DNA from: Paenibacillus_V sp046244365
Lineage (GTDB): Bacteria; Bacillota; Bacilli; Paenibacillales; NBRC-103111
Direction of reading: 5' to 3'
DNA length: 64,000 bases
Assembly (NCBI RefSeq): GCF_046244365.1
Contig: NZ_CP176395.1
Span: 5,642,001-5,706,000, forward strand
Below are positions 48,865 through 59,189 of this stretch, piece by piece (positions within the stretch are counted from its first letter, which is position 1; each line of letters starts with the position of its first letter). A model generated the notes under the pieces. That model searched no databases, was not told where the DNA came from, and saw only the letters and a program-made list of their open reading frames with translations. Both the position numbers and the translations under genes were made by a program.

Positions 48865-50268
48865 ATGATCGATAGCGTGAAAAGAGAACAAGAATACCGT
48901 TATTTGCGGCTTGCGGACATTCTTCGCGAGCAAATATTGTCCGGCTACATCAAACCCGGCGAGTTTTTATTATCCGAAAACGAGCTTTGCAAATATTACG
49001 GCATGAGCCGGACATCCGTCCGAAAGTCGCTGGAGCAGCTCTTGAAGGAAGGACTTATCGTCAAAAAAGTCGGCCAAGGCACCATCGTATCGCCCGATGT
49101 GGAAACGCAGGCCGAAAAGCGCAGAACGCTGCGGATTTTGGCCGTAACGCCCTCGCACTTTTGCGACATGGCCATGCCTACGATTATCGAAACGTTCGAG
49201 CGGCGCCACCCTTCCGTCGATGTCAAGTTACTCCGGATCCCGACTGAGCAATTGTGGACTTCCATCCGCGACAGCCGGGAGATGGGCATCGAGGCCGACC
49301 TCGTTTTCGTTGCGGACCGCCACTATAAGGAAGCCGATCCCGAACGCGACATGGTTGAGCTCAACCGTCTGCTGGAAGGGGCCGAGCACGATATGTATCC
49401 GCGGCTGCTGGAAGCGTTCAGCCAAGACGGCAAGCTGCTGGCCGTTCCGGTCAGTTTCTCGACCGTGTATTTGGCTTACAATCCCGATATGTTCGATCGG
49501 TACGGCGTCGAGCCCCCCCGCCCCAACTGGTCCCGCGAAGATTTCCTGATGGCGGCGAAGAAGCTTACCGTCGATACGGACGGGGACGGGATTGTAGATC
49601 AATATGGCTTCTCCTTCCCGCCGGCCATTACCCGCTGGCCCGTTATCGCCCTGCAGAACGGCGTCAGCTTCACCGATTTGAATAGGAGCGGCGAAGCGCT
49701 CTTCAAGACGCTTACCTTCATTCACGACATCCTTTACCGGGACCGGAGCGCCACGCTGCACCTTCCGGGAGGCCGTTCCCAGCATTTTACCGCCTTTATG
49801 AGGCAAAAAGCCGCGATGATGCTGACCACCGCCATCGAAATCGCTCACTTAAAAAGCGGCGATTTGCCGTTCGAGCCGCGAGTCGCCCAGCTGCCGTTCG
49901 GCCCTGAAAAATCGACCATGCTTATCGCCAACATGCTGACCGTTTTGCCGGGCTGCAGCGATATGGAGCTGGCTGCTCAATTCATTCAGGCAGCCCTGGC
50001 TCCTGACGTGCAGGAGCAAATCAGCCGGACTTCCGGTTTTCTGTCCGTGCTGAAGACGGTGAATGAGAAGGTTTGGGACCGGCATGAGCTGGAATCGCTC
50101 GAAATCGCGAAAAACAAACGGGCTTTCGGACTGTTCCTGCACGAACTATTCGACGATCCGCAGGCAATCGACGAAATCGAAGCCGAGATGCAGCTGTTCT
50201 GGTCGGGACTGGAATCCGCCGAAAACGTCGCCGCTCGTCTGAGCGGCCGCCTCGTTTCACGGTCGTGA
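48865..50268 (+). CDS. GntR helix-turn-helix fused to extracellular-type solute-binding domain (SBP family 1)
   Basis: 467 residues. Residues 10-80 are a GntR winged helix (YRYLRLADILREQILSGYIKPGEFLLSENELCKYYGMSRTSVRKSLEQLLKEGLIVKKVGQGTIVS). Residues 90-460 are a MalE-type sugar-binding protein (TIIETFERRHPSVDVKLLRIP, VPVSFSTVYLAYNPDMFDRYGV, DTDGDGIVDQYGF). There is no signal peptide, so a transport-type binding domain is used as an intracellular sensor in place of the usual UTRA or FadR domain. It is probably a sugar-responsive regulator of the divergent gene. The ATG at 48865 has AGGACAGG close upstream; GTG at 48877 is an alternative. Confidence 0.88.
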   Translation: MIDSVKREQEYRYLRLADILREQILSGYIKPGEFLLSENELCKYYGMSRTSVRKSLEQLLKEGLIVKKVGQGTIVSPDVETQAEKRRTLRILAVTPSHFCDMAMPTIIETFERRHPSVDVKLLRIPTEQLWTSIRDSREMGIEADLVFVADRHYKEADPERDMVELNRLLEGAEHDMYPRLLEAFSQDGKLLAVPVSFSTVYLAYNPDMFDRYGVEPPRPNWSREDFLMAAKKLTVDTDGDGIVDQYGFSFPPAITRWPVIALQNGVSFTDLNRSGEALFKTLTFIHDILYRDRSATLHLPGGRSQHFTAFMRQKAAMMLTTAIEIAHLKSGDLPFEPRVAQLPFGPEKSTMLIANMLTVLPGCSDMELAAQFIQAALAPDVQEQISRTSGFLSVLKTVNEKVWDRHELESLEIAKNKRAFGLFLHELFDDPQAIDEIEAEMQLFWSGLESAENVAARLSGRLVSRS

Positions 50269-50396
50269 ACAGCTGAAATTTTCGCCTCAAAGGCTAGCCT
50301 GCCGTCACGCTCATCCCACTAAGACATATCGGCTTTCAAAGGGACAACCTTGCCGTATGTCCCTCCCTTTAACCGTTTGACGGCCTTCCAAAAACA

Positions 50397-50436
50397 AACC
50401 TCCAATCCGCGTTCACATAGCGGGTTTGGAGGTTTT
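50397..50436 (+). terminator. Intrinsic terminator after the GntR-SBP gene
   Basis: AACCTCCAA and TTGGAGGTTTT with inner CCGC/GCGG pairs. It lies about 130 bases after the stop. A small perfect hairpin, GGGACA/TGTCCC (50341-50362), precedes it; the rest of 50269-50591 shows no gene. Confidence 0.75.
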
Positions 50437-50536
50437 CTCGTTCGGTTTTCGGCACAGTCTTGCTCCGATTTGACCTATTGCTGCCTTGCAACCGAGATAC
50501 GCCGGTCATTCGTTCGGAGGCATACGGGTTCAACGG

Positions 50537-50574
50537 CAAAAAGCCCGCCGCCGCATATGGCGGAGCAGGCTTTA
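50537..50574 (-). terminator. Intrinsic terminator of the SEC-C protein gene
   Basis: Minus strand: AAAGCC(T)GC(T)CCGCC pairs with GGCGG(C)GGGCTTTTT; 18 bases after the stop codon. Confidence 0.75.
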
Positions 50575-50591
50575 CGATATAATCTCGAACC

Positions 50592-51284
50592 CTACGAATC
50601 CAGGTGTCCCAGCCGGTAGCCGTATTCCATCAAACCGTAAAGCGGACCTTGTTCCTCGTCCTTCTGCAGGTCGGCGTTTTTCTTCATCGCCAAGTACTGC
50701 TTCCAAACGAGCGGCAGCTTGTCCTCCGGACCTTTGACGCCGAGCAGCAGGGAAAGAAGCGAGCGTTTGTACGCGCTATCCGCCTCAGACGCCAGCTTCG
50801 CGATTAGCTCCCAATCCTCGACGCCCGCTTCGTGCAGGTAGCGGACCGCCAATTCGACGAAAACGGGATCGTTGTCCTCCGCCAGCTTGTCCAGCACAAG
50901 AGGGGTAACCGTTTCTTGATGTTTCAGCATCTGATCCAAGAGCACCTTATGATTGACTTTATCCGTTTGCTCGCTCATCCGCAATACCAGATTGCCGGCA
51001 TCGCTGAGGCCTGCTATATGCTCCGCTTCTTCTTTGCCGCGGTTCATTTGTTTGGAAAGCTGATTGACCTTCTCCATCGTTGCCGGGAGCGTCAGCATTC
51101 CCCAAACGAGCGCCGGCTGCGATACTTTCTTAAACGGCTGCAGATCGAAAAAGTGTTGGGACAGCTTTGGCGTGTCTAATGCCTCGTACAAGGCGCTTTG
51201 CTCTTCAGGCGATTTATTGATGCAGCATTTTTTGTATTTAAGGCCGCTTCCGCAAAAGCATGGTTCGTTTCTTCCGATCGACAT
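50592..51284 (-). CDS. SEC-C motif protein
   Basis: 230 residues. The N-terminus is a classic SEC-C zinc motif, GRNEPCFCGSGLKYKKCC (CxCx8CC), as at the end of SecA. The rest is helical with no family I can name (LVLRMSEQTDKVNHKVLLDQMLKHQ, then possible HEAT-like repeats up to LGHLDS). SEC-C binds zinc and may contact SecB or ribosomes in SecA; the role here is unknown. The ATG at 51284 has AAAGGC upstream; the frame is open to 51371. It lies 158 bases upstream of the addA end, on the same strand. Confidence 0.85.
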   Translation of the reverse strand: MSIGRNEPCFCGSGLKYKKCCINKSPEEQSALYEALDTPKLSQHFFDLQPFKKVSQPALVWGMLTLPATMEKVNQLSKQMNRGKEEAEHIAGLSDAGNLVLRMSEQTDKVNHKVLLDQMLKHQETVTPLVLDKLAEDNDPVFVELAVRYLHEAGVEDWELIAKLASEADSAYKRSLLSLLLGVKGPEDKLPLVWKQYLAMKKNADLQKDEEQGPLYGLMEYGYRLGHLDS

Positions 51285-51442
51285 AATATCAAGCCTTTCG
51301 TGTATAGTTAAAGGTGGGGTCAGCAAGATTATACCAGAAGTTTGCCAAAAGGGAAAAAGGTTAATCCTCATTTTATCCCGTTATTCGACGAAACTCGTCA
51401 TTTTCATGGCGTATCCGCTATTGCGCTTTTTATCCCTACTAG

Positions 51443-54400
51443 TCACTTTACATCAAGTACATACCCGCCGTCAAAAAAGAACAGATACATTTCGCTAACC
51501 GGACGCTTCCAAATGTGTCCGACAGCCCTCGCATACAGCTCCAGCTGGACCTTGTAACGCTCTCTCAATGCAGCCGGATCGAGACCTTCCGTTCTGTCGG
51601 TCTTATAGTCGAGCAGCACGAGGCCCTGCTCGTCCTCGAACAAGCAGTCGATTACCCCTTGGATCAGGACGGTTTCCTCCGCCGCCGACCGGTCCGCATC
51701 GGGATAGGCTTCTCCGGCATGCAGCCCGTAACTGAACGGAGTTTCCCGCAGCACCCGTTTCGCGTTCAACAGCCTCTTGCCCAGCGCTCCGGAGAAAAAG
51801 GAGGCGATGACGCTGCCGTCAACCGCTTCCGCCTGCTCGCCGGTCAATAGCCGTTTGTCCAGCATCTCCGCGACCGTCGTCGTTACCGTTTCCTCATCGA
51901 CCTTACCGCCAAGCGGAATATGCTGCATCACCGCATGATAAACGGTTCCGCGCTCCGCGCCCGTCAGCTGCTTTCGCTCCATAAAGCGGGGTCTGCGGAA
52001 AGCCGTACCGGCTGCCGCAGCATATGTCCCGTTCTCGTTCCGGAGGAGCTTCGGCTCCACCTGTGCGGCCGGCCAGCCTGCGTCGTCCGCGAAGGCTTCC
52101 TGCTTTGCCGCAGCGCGCTCGTGCAGGCGCTTCATTTCGGTAACGCTCGTTTTGGAGAAAAGACGGGAAGCTTCGGCGTGCGGGTATTGCCATGCCAGCC
52201 TCCTGTCCACCTCGCTCAGCGAGGCCGCAGCGGCGTTAACGACCGGGCGAAGCTCCCGCAAATCCGCGAGCTTCTCCTCCAAATCGAGCTGCCGCTCGCC
52301 GGCCGCCGCGGCCTCCGCTTCGGCAAATGAAGGGCGTACGGGCGAGAAGCGCCATACGGAAGGTTCCGTTCCGAGCCACAGCATCGCTTTCGGAGGCTCC
52401 AGTCCGCCGAGCTCCCGAAGCGGCTTGGCGTGCGGATGGCGAATCAGCGCAGGACCGAGCCAGTCCAGATAGCAGCGCGCTTTAGCCAACTCGTGATCGG
52501 GCAGCTCGACCGTATCGCAGGAAAGCTGACGTCCCCATCGCTCGAGCTGCTTCTGCAGCGATTGTACGGTACCGAGCAAAAAAAGCTTCTCCCGCGCTCG
52601 CGTCAGCGCCACGTAAAGCACCCTCATTTCCTCCGCCAGCGTCTCCAGCCGCATTCTGCGGCGGATCGCCAGCATCGGAAGCGTCGGGTAGCTGACGCGC
52701 AGCGCCGTATCGACATACCTTGGACCGAAGCCCAAATCTTTATGAAGCAGGAAGCTGCCGTTCAAGTCCTGCTGGTTGAACATTTTGCCTAAGCCTGCGA
52801 CGAAGACGACCGGGAATTCGAGCCCCTTGCTCTTGTGGATCGACATGATCCGGACGACATCCTCCTGCTCGCCTAGCGCGCGCGCCGTGCCGAGATCGCC
52901 TCCGCCGTCCCGCATCCGTTCGACGAAACGGAGAAAGCGAAACAAGCCGCGGAAGCTAGTCGCCTCGTACTGCCTCGCCCTATCGTACAACGCGCGCAAA
53001 TTCGCCTGCCGCTGCACGCCGCTCGGTAAGCCGCCTACGTAATCGTAGTAGCCGGTTTCCCGGTAGATGCGCCAGATTAAATCGGCCAGCGCGCCGTGCC
53101 TCGCCTCTTGGCGCCAGGCATCGAGCTGCTCCAGAAAACGGCTAAGCCGCGAACGAATCGGATCGTCCTCGCCTGAAGCGTTGTCCGGTTCCTGCACATA
53201 AGCAAGCAGAGCGGCAAAAAAACCGTCCCCTTTGCGCGCCAGACGAACCTTCGCAAGCTGCTCGCCCGTCAGCCCCACGAGCGACGAGCGAAGCACGGCC
53301 GCAAGCGGAATATCCTGAAACGGATTGTCGATCACCTTCAACAGCGACAGCACCGCCTCCACTTCCGTTGCGGCAAAATATCCGGTGCTTAGCTCCGCGT
53401 AAGCCGGAATGCCGAACCGCTTCAGCTCCTCGATGAGGAGCGGCGCCCAGCTTTGCGTGGCGCGAAGCAGAATGACGACATCGCGAAAGGTTGCCCGGCG
53501 CATGCCCCCCGCTTTCTTGTCGAACACCAGCATCGGCTGATCGCCGTCCAGTCCCAGCAGCTTTCGTACTTGCAGGGCGATCGTCCGCGCCTCCATTTGC
53601 GCGGTTTCGAGCTCCGGCGCCTCGTCCGGGGAATCCCCCTGGTCTTGGCCTTCCTCCTCGTCTGCACCGTCCTCGGAGCGCTGGAAAGCCCCACCCGAAC
53701 CTTCCCCGCTCGATTCCTGGGAGGACTTGTCGAGCAGAAGCAGCTCTACAGCCATGTCTGCGGCGTAATCGCCCGTTTCCGGATAATTAGCCCCATAGAC
53801 GAGCTCTGCGCTGCGATCGTACGCAACCTCGCCCACGGCTTCGTTCATCATCTGCTTGAACACGAAGTTCACGGCGTCGACGACCTGTTTCCGGCTACGG
53901 AAATTGCATGCCAGATCGATACGCATGCCTGCGCCTCCGCCTTCCTTCTCGTAGGTGCGGTATTTTTCGAGAAAGAGTCCCGGCTCCGCGAGCCGGAACC
54001 GGTAGATGCTCTGCTTTACGTCGCCGACCATAAAACGGTTGCCGGGTTTATCCTTAGCGATCAATGCTACGATCGCGTCCTGTACCCTGTTCGTATCCTG
54101 ATATTCGTCCAACAGCACTTCAACAAATTGGCTGCGGTAATCCAGCGCGGCCTGCGAAGGCATCGGCTCCTCGTCGGACGAATCGGAGCTCGATAGAATG
54201 CGCAAGCAATAATGCTCCAAATCGGCAAAATCGAGCAGCCCCTTCGCCGCCTTCTCCTGCTGGTACAGCTCTCCGAAACGGAGCACGAGATCTACCAGCG
54301 TTTCCATGATCGGCGCCATATCGCGAAGCTCATCGATATATTGCTCCGGCGTCCGCGTAAACAGCTCCGTGCGCAGCTTGCCCAGCTGCTCCTTGGCGCC

Positions 54401-55339
54401 GTCGCGGAGCGTCTTTACCTGCTCCTGCAACGCTTTATCATAATGATCGCCCTTGCACGGCTTCAAGCGGCCGAACGCAGCCGACTGCATGCCCGTATAC
54501 AAAAGATCCCAGGACGCTCCGCAAGCTTCGCGAAGCCTTCCCAGCTGGGCCAGTTCTTCCTCGACAGCAGCCAAGTACGGCTCCGGTCCGCCCGGCTCCC
54601 GGCATATGCGCGCAGCATCGTGCAGCAGGCCGGTCATTCCCTCCAGCTCCAGACTTACATCCGCCAGCAGGCTGGCCAGCCACGGATTCGAGCCGTTTTG
54701 TCCGGCGGCGCCAAAGCCGGATGCCATCTCGCTCAGCCAGCGTTCCGGCTTCGGATGGCTTCGCGACTCGTCATAAAGCTTCTGAATAAGCAGCATAAGC
54801 GGCACGTCGCTGCGTTCTCCGCCGAACGAATCAATAAGCCGGAAGAACGGACTGTCCGCTTCCGAATCGGTGTAGAACGATTCCATCAGCTCCTCCAGCA
54901 AGTCCTGACGCATGAGATCCGCTTCCGTTTCGTTCGCGATGCGGAAGCCCGGGTCAAGATCGATGAGCTGAAAATATCGGCCGATGACATCTTTGCAGAA
55001 CGAATGCAGCGTCGTAATCGAAGCGCGCCCGATCAGCGCAAGCTGGCGGCGCAAATGATCCGAATCCGGCTGCTCGAGCAGCGCCTTCTCCAACGCATCG
55101 CGTATACGCTCGCGCATTTCGGAAGCCGCCGCTTTCGTAAACGTCGCCACCAGCAGCCGGTCGACGTCGACGGGGTCGTCCGGATCGGATATGCGTCTTA
55201 TGATCCTTTCGACAAGCACCGCCGTTTTGCCCGAACCTGCGGCGGCGGCGACCAGCAGATGCTCGCCGCGGCTTACGATGGCGCTCCACTGGTCGTCGGT
55301 CCACGTACTGCCGGCCGGCTTCGTTTTAATCGTTGTCAA
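51443..55339 (-). CDS. addA: Helicase-nuclease subunit AddA
   Basis: 1298 residues. UvrD-type helicase with Walker A VAAAAGSGKTAVLVERI (about 31-47), motif II LLDEYQDTNRVQ, motif III GDVKQSIYRFR and motif VI EEMRVLYVALTRAREKL; the C-terminal RecB nuclease has QGVIDCLFEDEQGLVLLDYKTD (catalytic Asp and Lys). With AddB it resects double-strand breaks to a Chi site for RecA. A Gly/Glu/Ser-rich acidic loop near 545-580 (SSQESSGEGSGG) is an insert. TTG start with GGAGGGGAG upstream, overlapping the addB end by 14 bases. Confidence 0.96.
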   Translation of the reverse strand: MTTIKTKPAGSTWTDDQWSAIVSRGEHLLVAAAAGSGKTAVLVERIIRRISDPDDPVDVDRLLVATFTKAAASEMRERIRDALEKALLEQPDSDHLRRQLALIGRASITTLHSFCKDVIGRYFQLIDLDPGFRIANETEADLMRQDLLEELMESFYTDSEADSPFFRLIDSFGGERSDVPLMLLIQKLYDESRSHPKPERWLSEMASGFGAAGQNGSNPWLASLLADVSLELEGMTGLLHDAARICREPGGPEPYLAAVEEELAQLGRLREACGASWDLLYTGMQSAAFGRLKPCKGDHYDKALQEQVKTLRDGAKEQLGKLRTELFTRTPEQYIDELRDMAPIMETLVDLVLRFGELYQQEKAAKGLLDFADLEHYCLRILSSSDSSDEEPMPSQAALDYRSQFVEVLLDEYQDTNRVQDAIVALIAKDKPGNRFMVGDVKQSIYRFRLAEPGLFLEKYRTYEKEGGGAGMRIDLACNFRSRKQVVDAVNFVFKQMMNEAVGEVAYDRSAELVYGANYPETGDYAADMAVELLLLDKSSQESSGEGSGGAFQRSEDGADEEEGQDQGDSPDEAPELETAQMEARTIALQVRKLLGLDGDQPMLVFDKKAGGMRRATFRDVVILLRATQSWAPLLIEELKRFGIPAYAELSTGYFAATEVEAVLSLLKVIDNPFQDIPLAAVLRSSLVGLTGEQLAKVRLARKGDGFFAALLAYVQEPDNASGEDDPIRSRLSRFLEQLDAWRQEARHGALADLIWRIYRETGYYDYVGGLPSGVQRQANLRALYDRARQYEATSFRGLFRFLRFVERMRDGGGDLGTARALGEQEDVVRIMSIHKSKGLEFPVVFVAGLGKMFNQQDLNGSFLLHKDLGFGPRYVDTALRVSYPTLPMLAIRRRMRLETLAEEMRVLYVALTRAREKLFLLGTVQSLQKQLERWGRQLSCDTVELPDHELAKARCYLDWLGPALIRHPHAKPLRELGGLEPPKAMLWLGTEPSVWRFSPVRPSFAEAEAAAAGERQLDLEEKLADLRELRPVVNAAAASLSEVDRRLAWQYPHAEASRLFSKTSVTEMKRLHERAAAKQEAFADDAGWPAAQVEPKLLRNENGTYAAAAGTAFRRPRFMERKQLTGAERGTVYHAVMQHIPLGGKVDEETVTTTVAEMLDKRLLTGEQAEAVDGSVIASFFSGALGKRLLNAKRVLRETPFSYGLHAGEAYPDADRSAAEETVLIQGVIDCLFEDEQGLVLLDYKTDRTEGLDPAALRERYKVQLELYARAVGHIWKRPVSEMYLFFFDGGYVLDVK

Positions 55340-58300
55340 TCGGCTCCCCTCCTTTCCGTTTCGGCAAGACGATCACATTGCTTGCAGCGGTACCGCCTGC
55401 ATGACCGGCATGCGCTTCGCCGACCGCCTGCCAAACATCGTCCTTGCTTCTTTCCTCCAGCAGCTCGAAGCCATTCCCTTCGAAGCCGGCATCGAATTGG
55501 CAGACCGGCTTGTAGGAGCAGAACGTACATGCCAGCTTTTTGCCCATTCGAAAAGGCTCGACGGCGCAATGGCCGTTCGTGATTTCCGTCCCGATGCGCC
55601 CGATGACGCGCCGTACATGTCCGCGCAGCTGCTCCCACTGCTCGCCGGTCGCCACCGAGGCGCTTTTGTAAAACCCGCCGTCCGCTTTGACGGCAACCGG
55701 AAGCAGGTCGGAATGGCCGTTTTTGTCGGCCAGATCGCCATCCATCAGCCTTACCGCCTCCAGATCGGCCAGTACGAGCCCCCGCATTTTGAATCGTTTG
55801 CGCATCTCCGCTTCGACAGCCTGCGGAGGCAGCGCATTGCTGCTGGCAATCATCGGATTGTGCACATGGAAATAAAGCACGCCCCCAGGCTGCGCTTCCG
55901 TTCCGAGCCACGTTTCGGCATTCGTCAGCACGACGTCCAAATACGTAAGCATTTGGAGAGAGAGGCCGTAATACACCTCCGACATGCGAAGCGACGTCGG
56001 GCTCGATTTATAATCGATAATGCGCACGTACGTTTCCCGTTCGCCTGCCGCCTTGTCCACCCGGTCGATCCGGCCGACCAGTTCCATCGAAAATCCGTTG
56101 TCCAGCTCGATCCGGTACGAAGGCAGCGCTTCACCGGGACCGAAGCCGAGCTCAAGCGCAGCCGGTTCGAACGCTCCCCTTCTCGCATGCTCGGCCAAAA
56201 CGACGGAGGCGCGCCCGACCACATCCTTCAGCTTCCGGGTCATATACCGGTAACGTGAGGAGCTTAGCAAAATTTGCCCCTGCAGGCGCGGTGCGAGCAG
56301 GTCGACGATACCGTCCACGCGCTCGGCAAGCTGCTCGGGCGACATTAACCCCCAAGCCAGCCTCTCCTGCTTCAGCTGCTTGGCCAGCAAGCTGAGCGCC
56401 GCATGGAACAGCTGCCCGATATCCGGAGCCTCGAGCCGGTAAATGCGGCGCTCGCGAAGCTTTAAGCCGTAGGAGACAAACTGCGAGAATGGGCAGGCGA
56501 CGAATCGCTCCATCCGCGAGACGCTCGCCCGCAAATGGCTGCCGTAAAGCAATCTGCTTGTTTCGAGGGTTATCGGCCGCTCCTCGTTCGTATAATAAAG
56601 CGCACCGACCAGTCCGCTTAGTCGCGTTCGCCATTCAGGCTGACGGATAAACCAATTGTATAAGTTCCACCAAAGCCCTTCGATCGGCACCCCGCGCATC
56701 GCATGCTTCAGTTGAACAAGCAAATGGGAGAGCGCGCGCTCGGGATGGGCGACGAAAGCAAGCTGCTCCCCCTCCGGCATTCCGGCCGCCGGCTCGCCGA
56801 GCAGAAGCTTTTCCTTGAAGCCCGGAAACAGCGATCTTACCTGCTTAATGACTTCCGAAGGAAGAAGCGACTTGCCTTCTTCGTCCGCCATCGGATAGCT
56901 GAGCCACAAATAATGAGAAGGGGCGCACAGCACCGTATAAATTAAGAACTGCTCGTCGAGCAGCTTTCGCCTGCTGCTTTCGGCAAGCGGCAGACCGGTT
57001 GCGAGCAGCGCTTCCCGTTCGTTCTCGCTGAGCACGCCGTCTTCGTTCATCGCTTTCGGAAGCACGCCGTCGCTTACGCCCAGCACGAAGGAAGCTTTGA
57101 CTTGAGCGGAACGGGTCCTGTCGATACTACCGATCAGCACTTGGTCGAGCGAAGGCGGCACGAGTCCGAGCCTTATATTCTCGAGCCCGGTCTCCACCAG
57201 CTCGGCGAACCAGTCGACGGACAGCTCGTCACCGCCCATCAGCTCATCCAGCTCGTCAAATATATCGATGACGCTGTCCCATACTTGCGCATGTTCGCGT
57301 GCTTTTTCCGGCAGTCCGCCGGCGATGCACGCTTCGCTCCACCGTTCCAGCCTCTCCGGCGCATGAACTTCCACTAAAAGCGCGTATAACGCCTCGGTCA
57401 TTTGGCGGGCGTTCTCTGCCTCGCGGATTCGTTCCTCGAACCGGGCGAGAGGGTTCACGACCGCATCCCGGCAGGCGAGCAGATTGCGCAATGCCTGCTC
57501 CTCCCGGCCGCCGGCTTTCCCGCTGCTCTCCGCCGCTTGCAAGCCGTCTTCGCTCCGCTCGCTCTGAACAGCCGCATCCGCCGCTTCTTCGAGCGAAAAG
57601 CTCGTTTTGGAGCGCCAAAACCTCTCGTCGGTCCAGCGGCTTCCTTGTATGCCGTAAGCCAGCACATAGTTTTCGAGCTCGTCCATCGCATGGCGGCCGA
57701 TTGCAGGGGAATTCGCCCCTTCCGTTTCAAGCGGCAGCAAAAAATCGGTTTTCACGCAGCGGAATACGGCGTCATACCGCCAGCGACCCCGCACGACCTC
57801 AAGCGACGAGCGGATTAGCTCGATGAGCGGGTGATGCATCACCGTGCGCTTTTGATCGAAAAAGCAAGGTATCCCGTAATCGGCGAACACCGTGGACAGC
57901 AGCTCGCCGTATTCCTCGATATTGCGTACGCGCACGGCGACGTCCCGCCAGCGCAGTCCGCCGTCGCGAACCAACCCGACAATATGTCTGGCGGCGCTCT
58001 CCACCTCCGCCCTGCGATGAACGGCGGCGTAAATGCCGATGCCCGCGGCAGCGACTTTCACGCCCTCGCCCGCGGGTTCGCGTTCTTCCTGCGCTTCAAC
58101 CGGGTACAGCGCCTTGCGCCGCGACAGCCGCAGATCGTAGTTCCGCTCCAGATGCGCGAGCATCGGACTTTCTTTAAAGCGCGGCAAAATCTCTCCGTCA
58201 AGCATAAGGACCTCAGCCGTTCCGCAACCCATCTCTTCGATCTGCTCCTGCAAGCGGACCATCGTCATCGCCGTCGGGTGAAACAAATCGAGCTCATGCG

Positions 58301-59081
58301 GCTTTTCGCCCGCGACGTAAGGCCTGTCGAGGCACAGCGAAACCGTCACGCCCCGGCAATGCTTCATGCAAGCGGCGACAACCGCTTGCTCCTGCGGCGT
58401 AAAGCCGAAAAATCCGTCGACCCACACCTCGGCCTCCCTTACCGATTCGCAGTTTCCGAGCCGTGCGGCCAAATGCGCCAAATAATCCTCGCCGTCCAAA
58501 TAATGGCGGGCAAGCTCCTCCTCGTAATCGCGCAGCACGACCGATAGATCATGAAGCTTGTCCGACAGCAGGGAGGAAATGCCGCGGTTGCCTCGCTGCC
58601 GGGAAGTCCCCGTAACCGCCTCATCCCGATGCTCCGGATTAAGGGTTAGCAGATGGCTGTCCAGCCCTTCCGCAGACACGCCGTAACGCTTCAGCTCGCT
58701 ATACAGAGAGTGAAGCCGTTCGATAAAGCCGATTTGCTCCGCGGAGGCGTGAAACAGCCTCAGCTCTTCCTGACGCTTATGTAAAATGCGCTGAAGCAGC
58801 ATCATTTTGCCCGTATCGCCAATCGGAACGCGCGCGGTATCCCCGGTCTCCTGCATGACGCGCCAGGCCAGTCGGCGAAAGCTGAGCACCTGTGCGCGAA
58901 TCAAGCCTTTCAAACCCGGGGTCGAAACAAGCGCATGCTCTGCTTGAAACGTCGCTTGCTCGGGAACGAGCCATATTAACGGACGGCCGTCCGGCTCTTC
59001 CAGCAGCCGCTGCCGGATGTCGTCGAGACAACGCCTGCTTTTGCCGCTGCCCGATCTTCCGAGTACAAACCGTATGGTCAT
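55326..59081 (-). CDS. addB: Helicase-nuclease subunit AddB
   Basis: 1251 residues. Starts MTIRFVLGRSGSGKSRRCLDDI (Walker A of the inactivated helicase arm that scans for Chi). The C-terminal nuclease has GRIDRVDKAAGERETYVRIIDYKSS. The four iron-sulfur cysteines are visible: one in RFVACPFSQF (about 855) and three in ACTFCSYKPVCQFD. Segments near 500-540 are rich in Ala, Glu and Ser, as in Paenibacillus homologues. AGGAGG precedes the ATG. It is the first gene of addBA; the usual sbcCD genes do not follow. Confidence 0.96.
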   Translation of the reverse strand: MTIRFVLGRSGSGKSRRCLDDIRQRLLEEPDGRPLIWLVPEQATFQAEHALVSTPGLKGLIRAQVLSFRRLAWRVMQETGDTARVPIGDTGKMMLLQRILHKRQEELRLFHASAEQIGFIERLHSLYSELKRYGVSAEGLDSHLLTLNPEHRDEAVTGTSRQRGNRGISSLLSDKLHDLSVVLRDYEEELARHYLDGEDYLAHLAARLGNCESVREAEVWVDGFFGFTPQEQAVVAACMKHCRGVTVSLCLDRPYVAGEKPHELDLFHPTAMTMVRLQEQIEEMGCGTAEVLMLDGEILPRFKESPMLAHLERNYDLRLSRRKALYPVEAQEEREPAGEGVKVAAAGIGIYAAVHRRAEVESAARHIVGLVRDGGLRWRDVAVRVRNIEEYGELLSTVFADYGIPCFFDQKRTVMHHPLIELIRSSLEVVRGRWRYDAVFRCVKTDFLLPLETEGANSPAIGRHAMDELENYVLAYGIQGSRWTDERFWRSKTSFSLEEAADAAVQSERSEDGLQAAESSGKAGGREEQALRNLLACRDAVVNPLARFEERIREAENARQMTEALYALLVEVHAPERLERWSEACIAGGLPEKAREHAQVWDSVIDIFDELDELMGGDELSVDWFAELVETGLENIRLGLVPPSLDQVLIGSIDRTRSAQVKASFVLGVSDGVLPKAMNEDGVLSENEREALLATGLPLAESSRRKLLDEQFLIYTVLCAPSHYLWLSYPMADEEGKSLLPSEVIKQVRSLFPGFKEKLLLGEPAAGMPEGEQLAFVAHPERALSHLLVQLKHAMRGVPIEGLWWNLYNWFIRQPEWRTRLSGLVGALYYTNEERPITLETSRLLYGSHLRASVSRMERFVACPFSQFVSYGLKLRERRIYRLEAPDIGQLFHAALSLLAKQLKQERLAWGLMSPEQLAERVDGIVDLLAPRLQGQILLSSSRYRYMTRKLKDVVGRASVVLAEHARRGAFEPAALELGFGPGEALPSYRIELDNGFSMELVGRIDRVDKAAGERETYVRIIDYKSSPTSLRMSEVYYGLSLQMLTYLDVVLTNAETWLGTEAQPGGVLYFHVHNPMIASSNALPPQAVEAEMRKRFKMRGLVLADLEAVRLMDGDLADKNGHSDLLPVAVKADGGFYKSASVATGEQWEQLRGHVRRVIGRIGTEITNGHCAVEPFRMGKKLACTFCSYKPVCQFDAGFEGNGFELLEERSKDDVWQAVGEAHAGHAGGTAASNVIVLPKRKGGEPIDND

Positions 59082-59189
59082 GGTGCCTCCTAAAAATCTA
59101 GTATTCTATCATATTGCCTGCCGATCGGGTCACTGTAGCGGCCACAGGAAAAGAACGGCACTTCCTGCACCGATTCGTAAACCCGCCGC

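Noticed and set aside
54212..55582. Plus-strand frame of 456 codons opposite the addA/addB junction
   Set aside because: It spans two real genes on the other strand; a GC-driven spurious frame.
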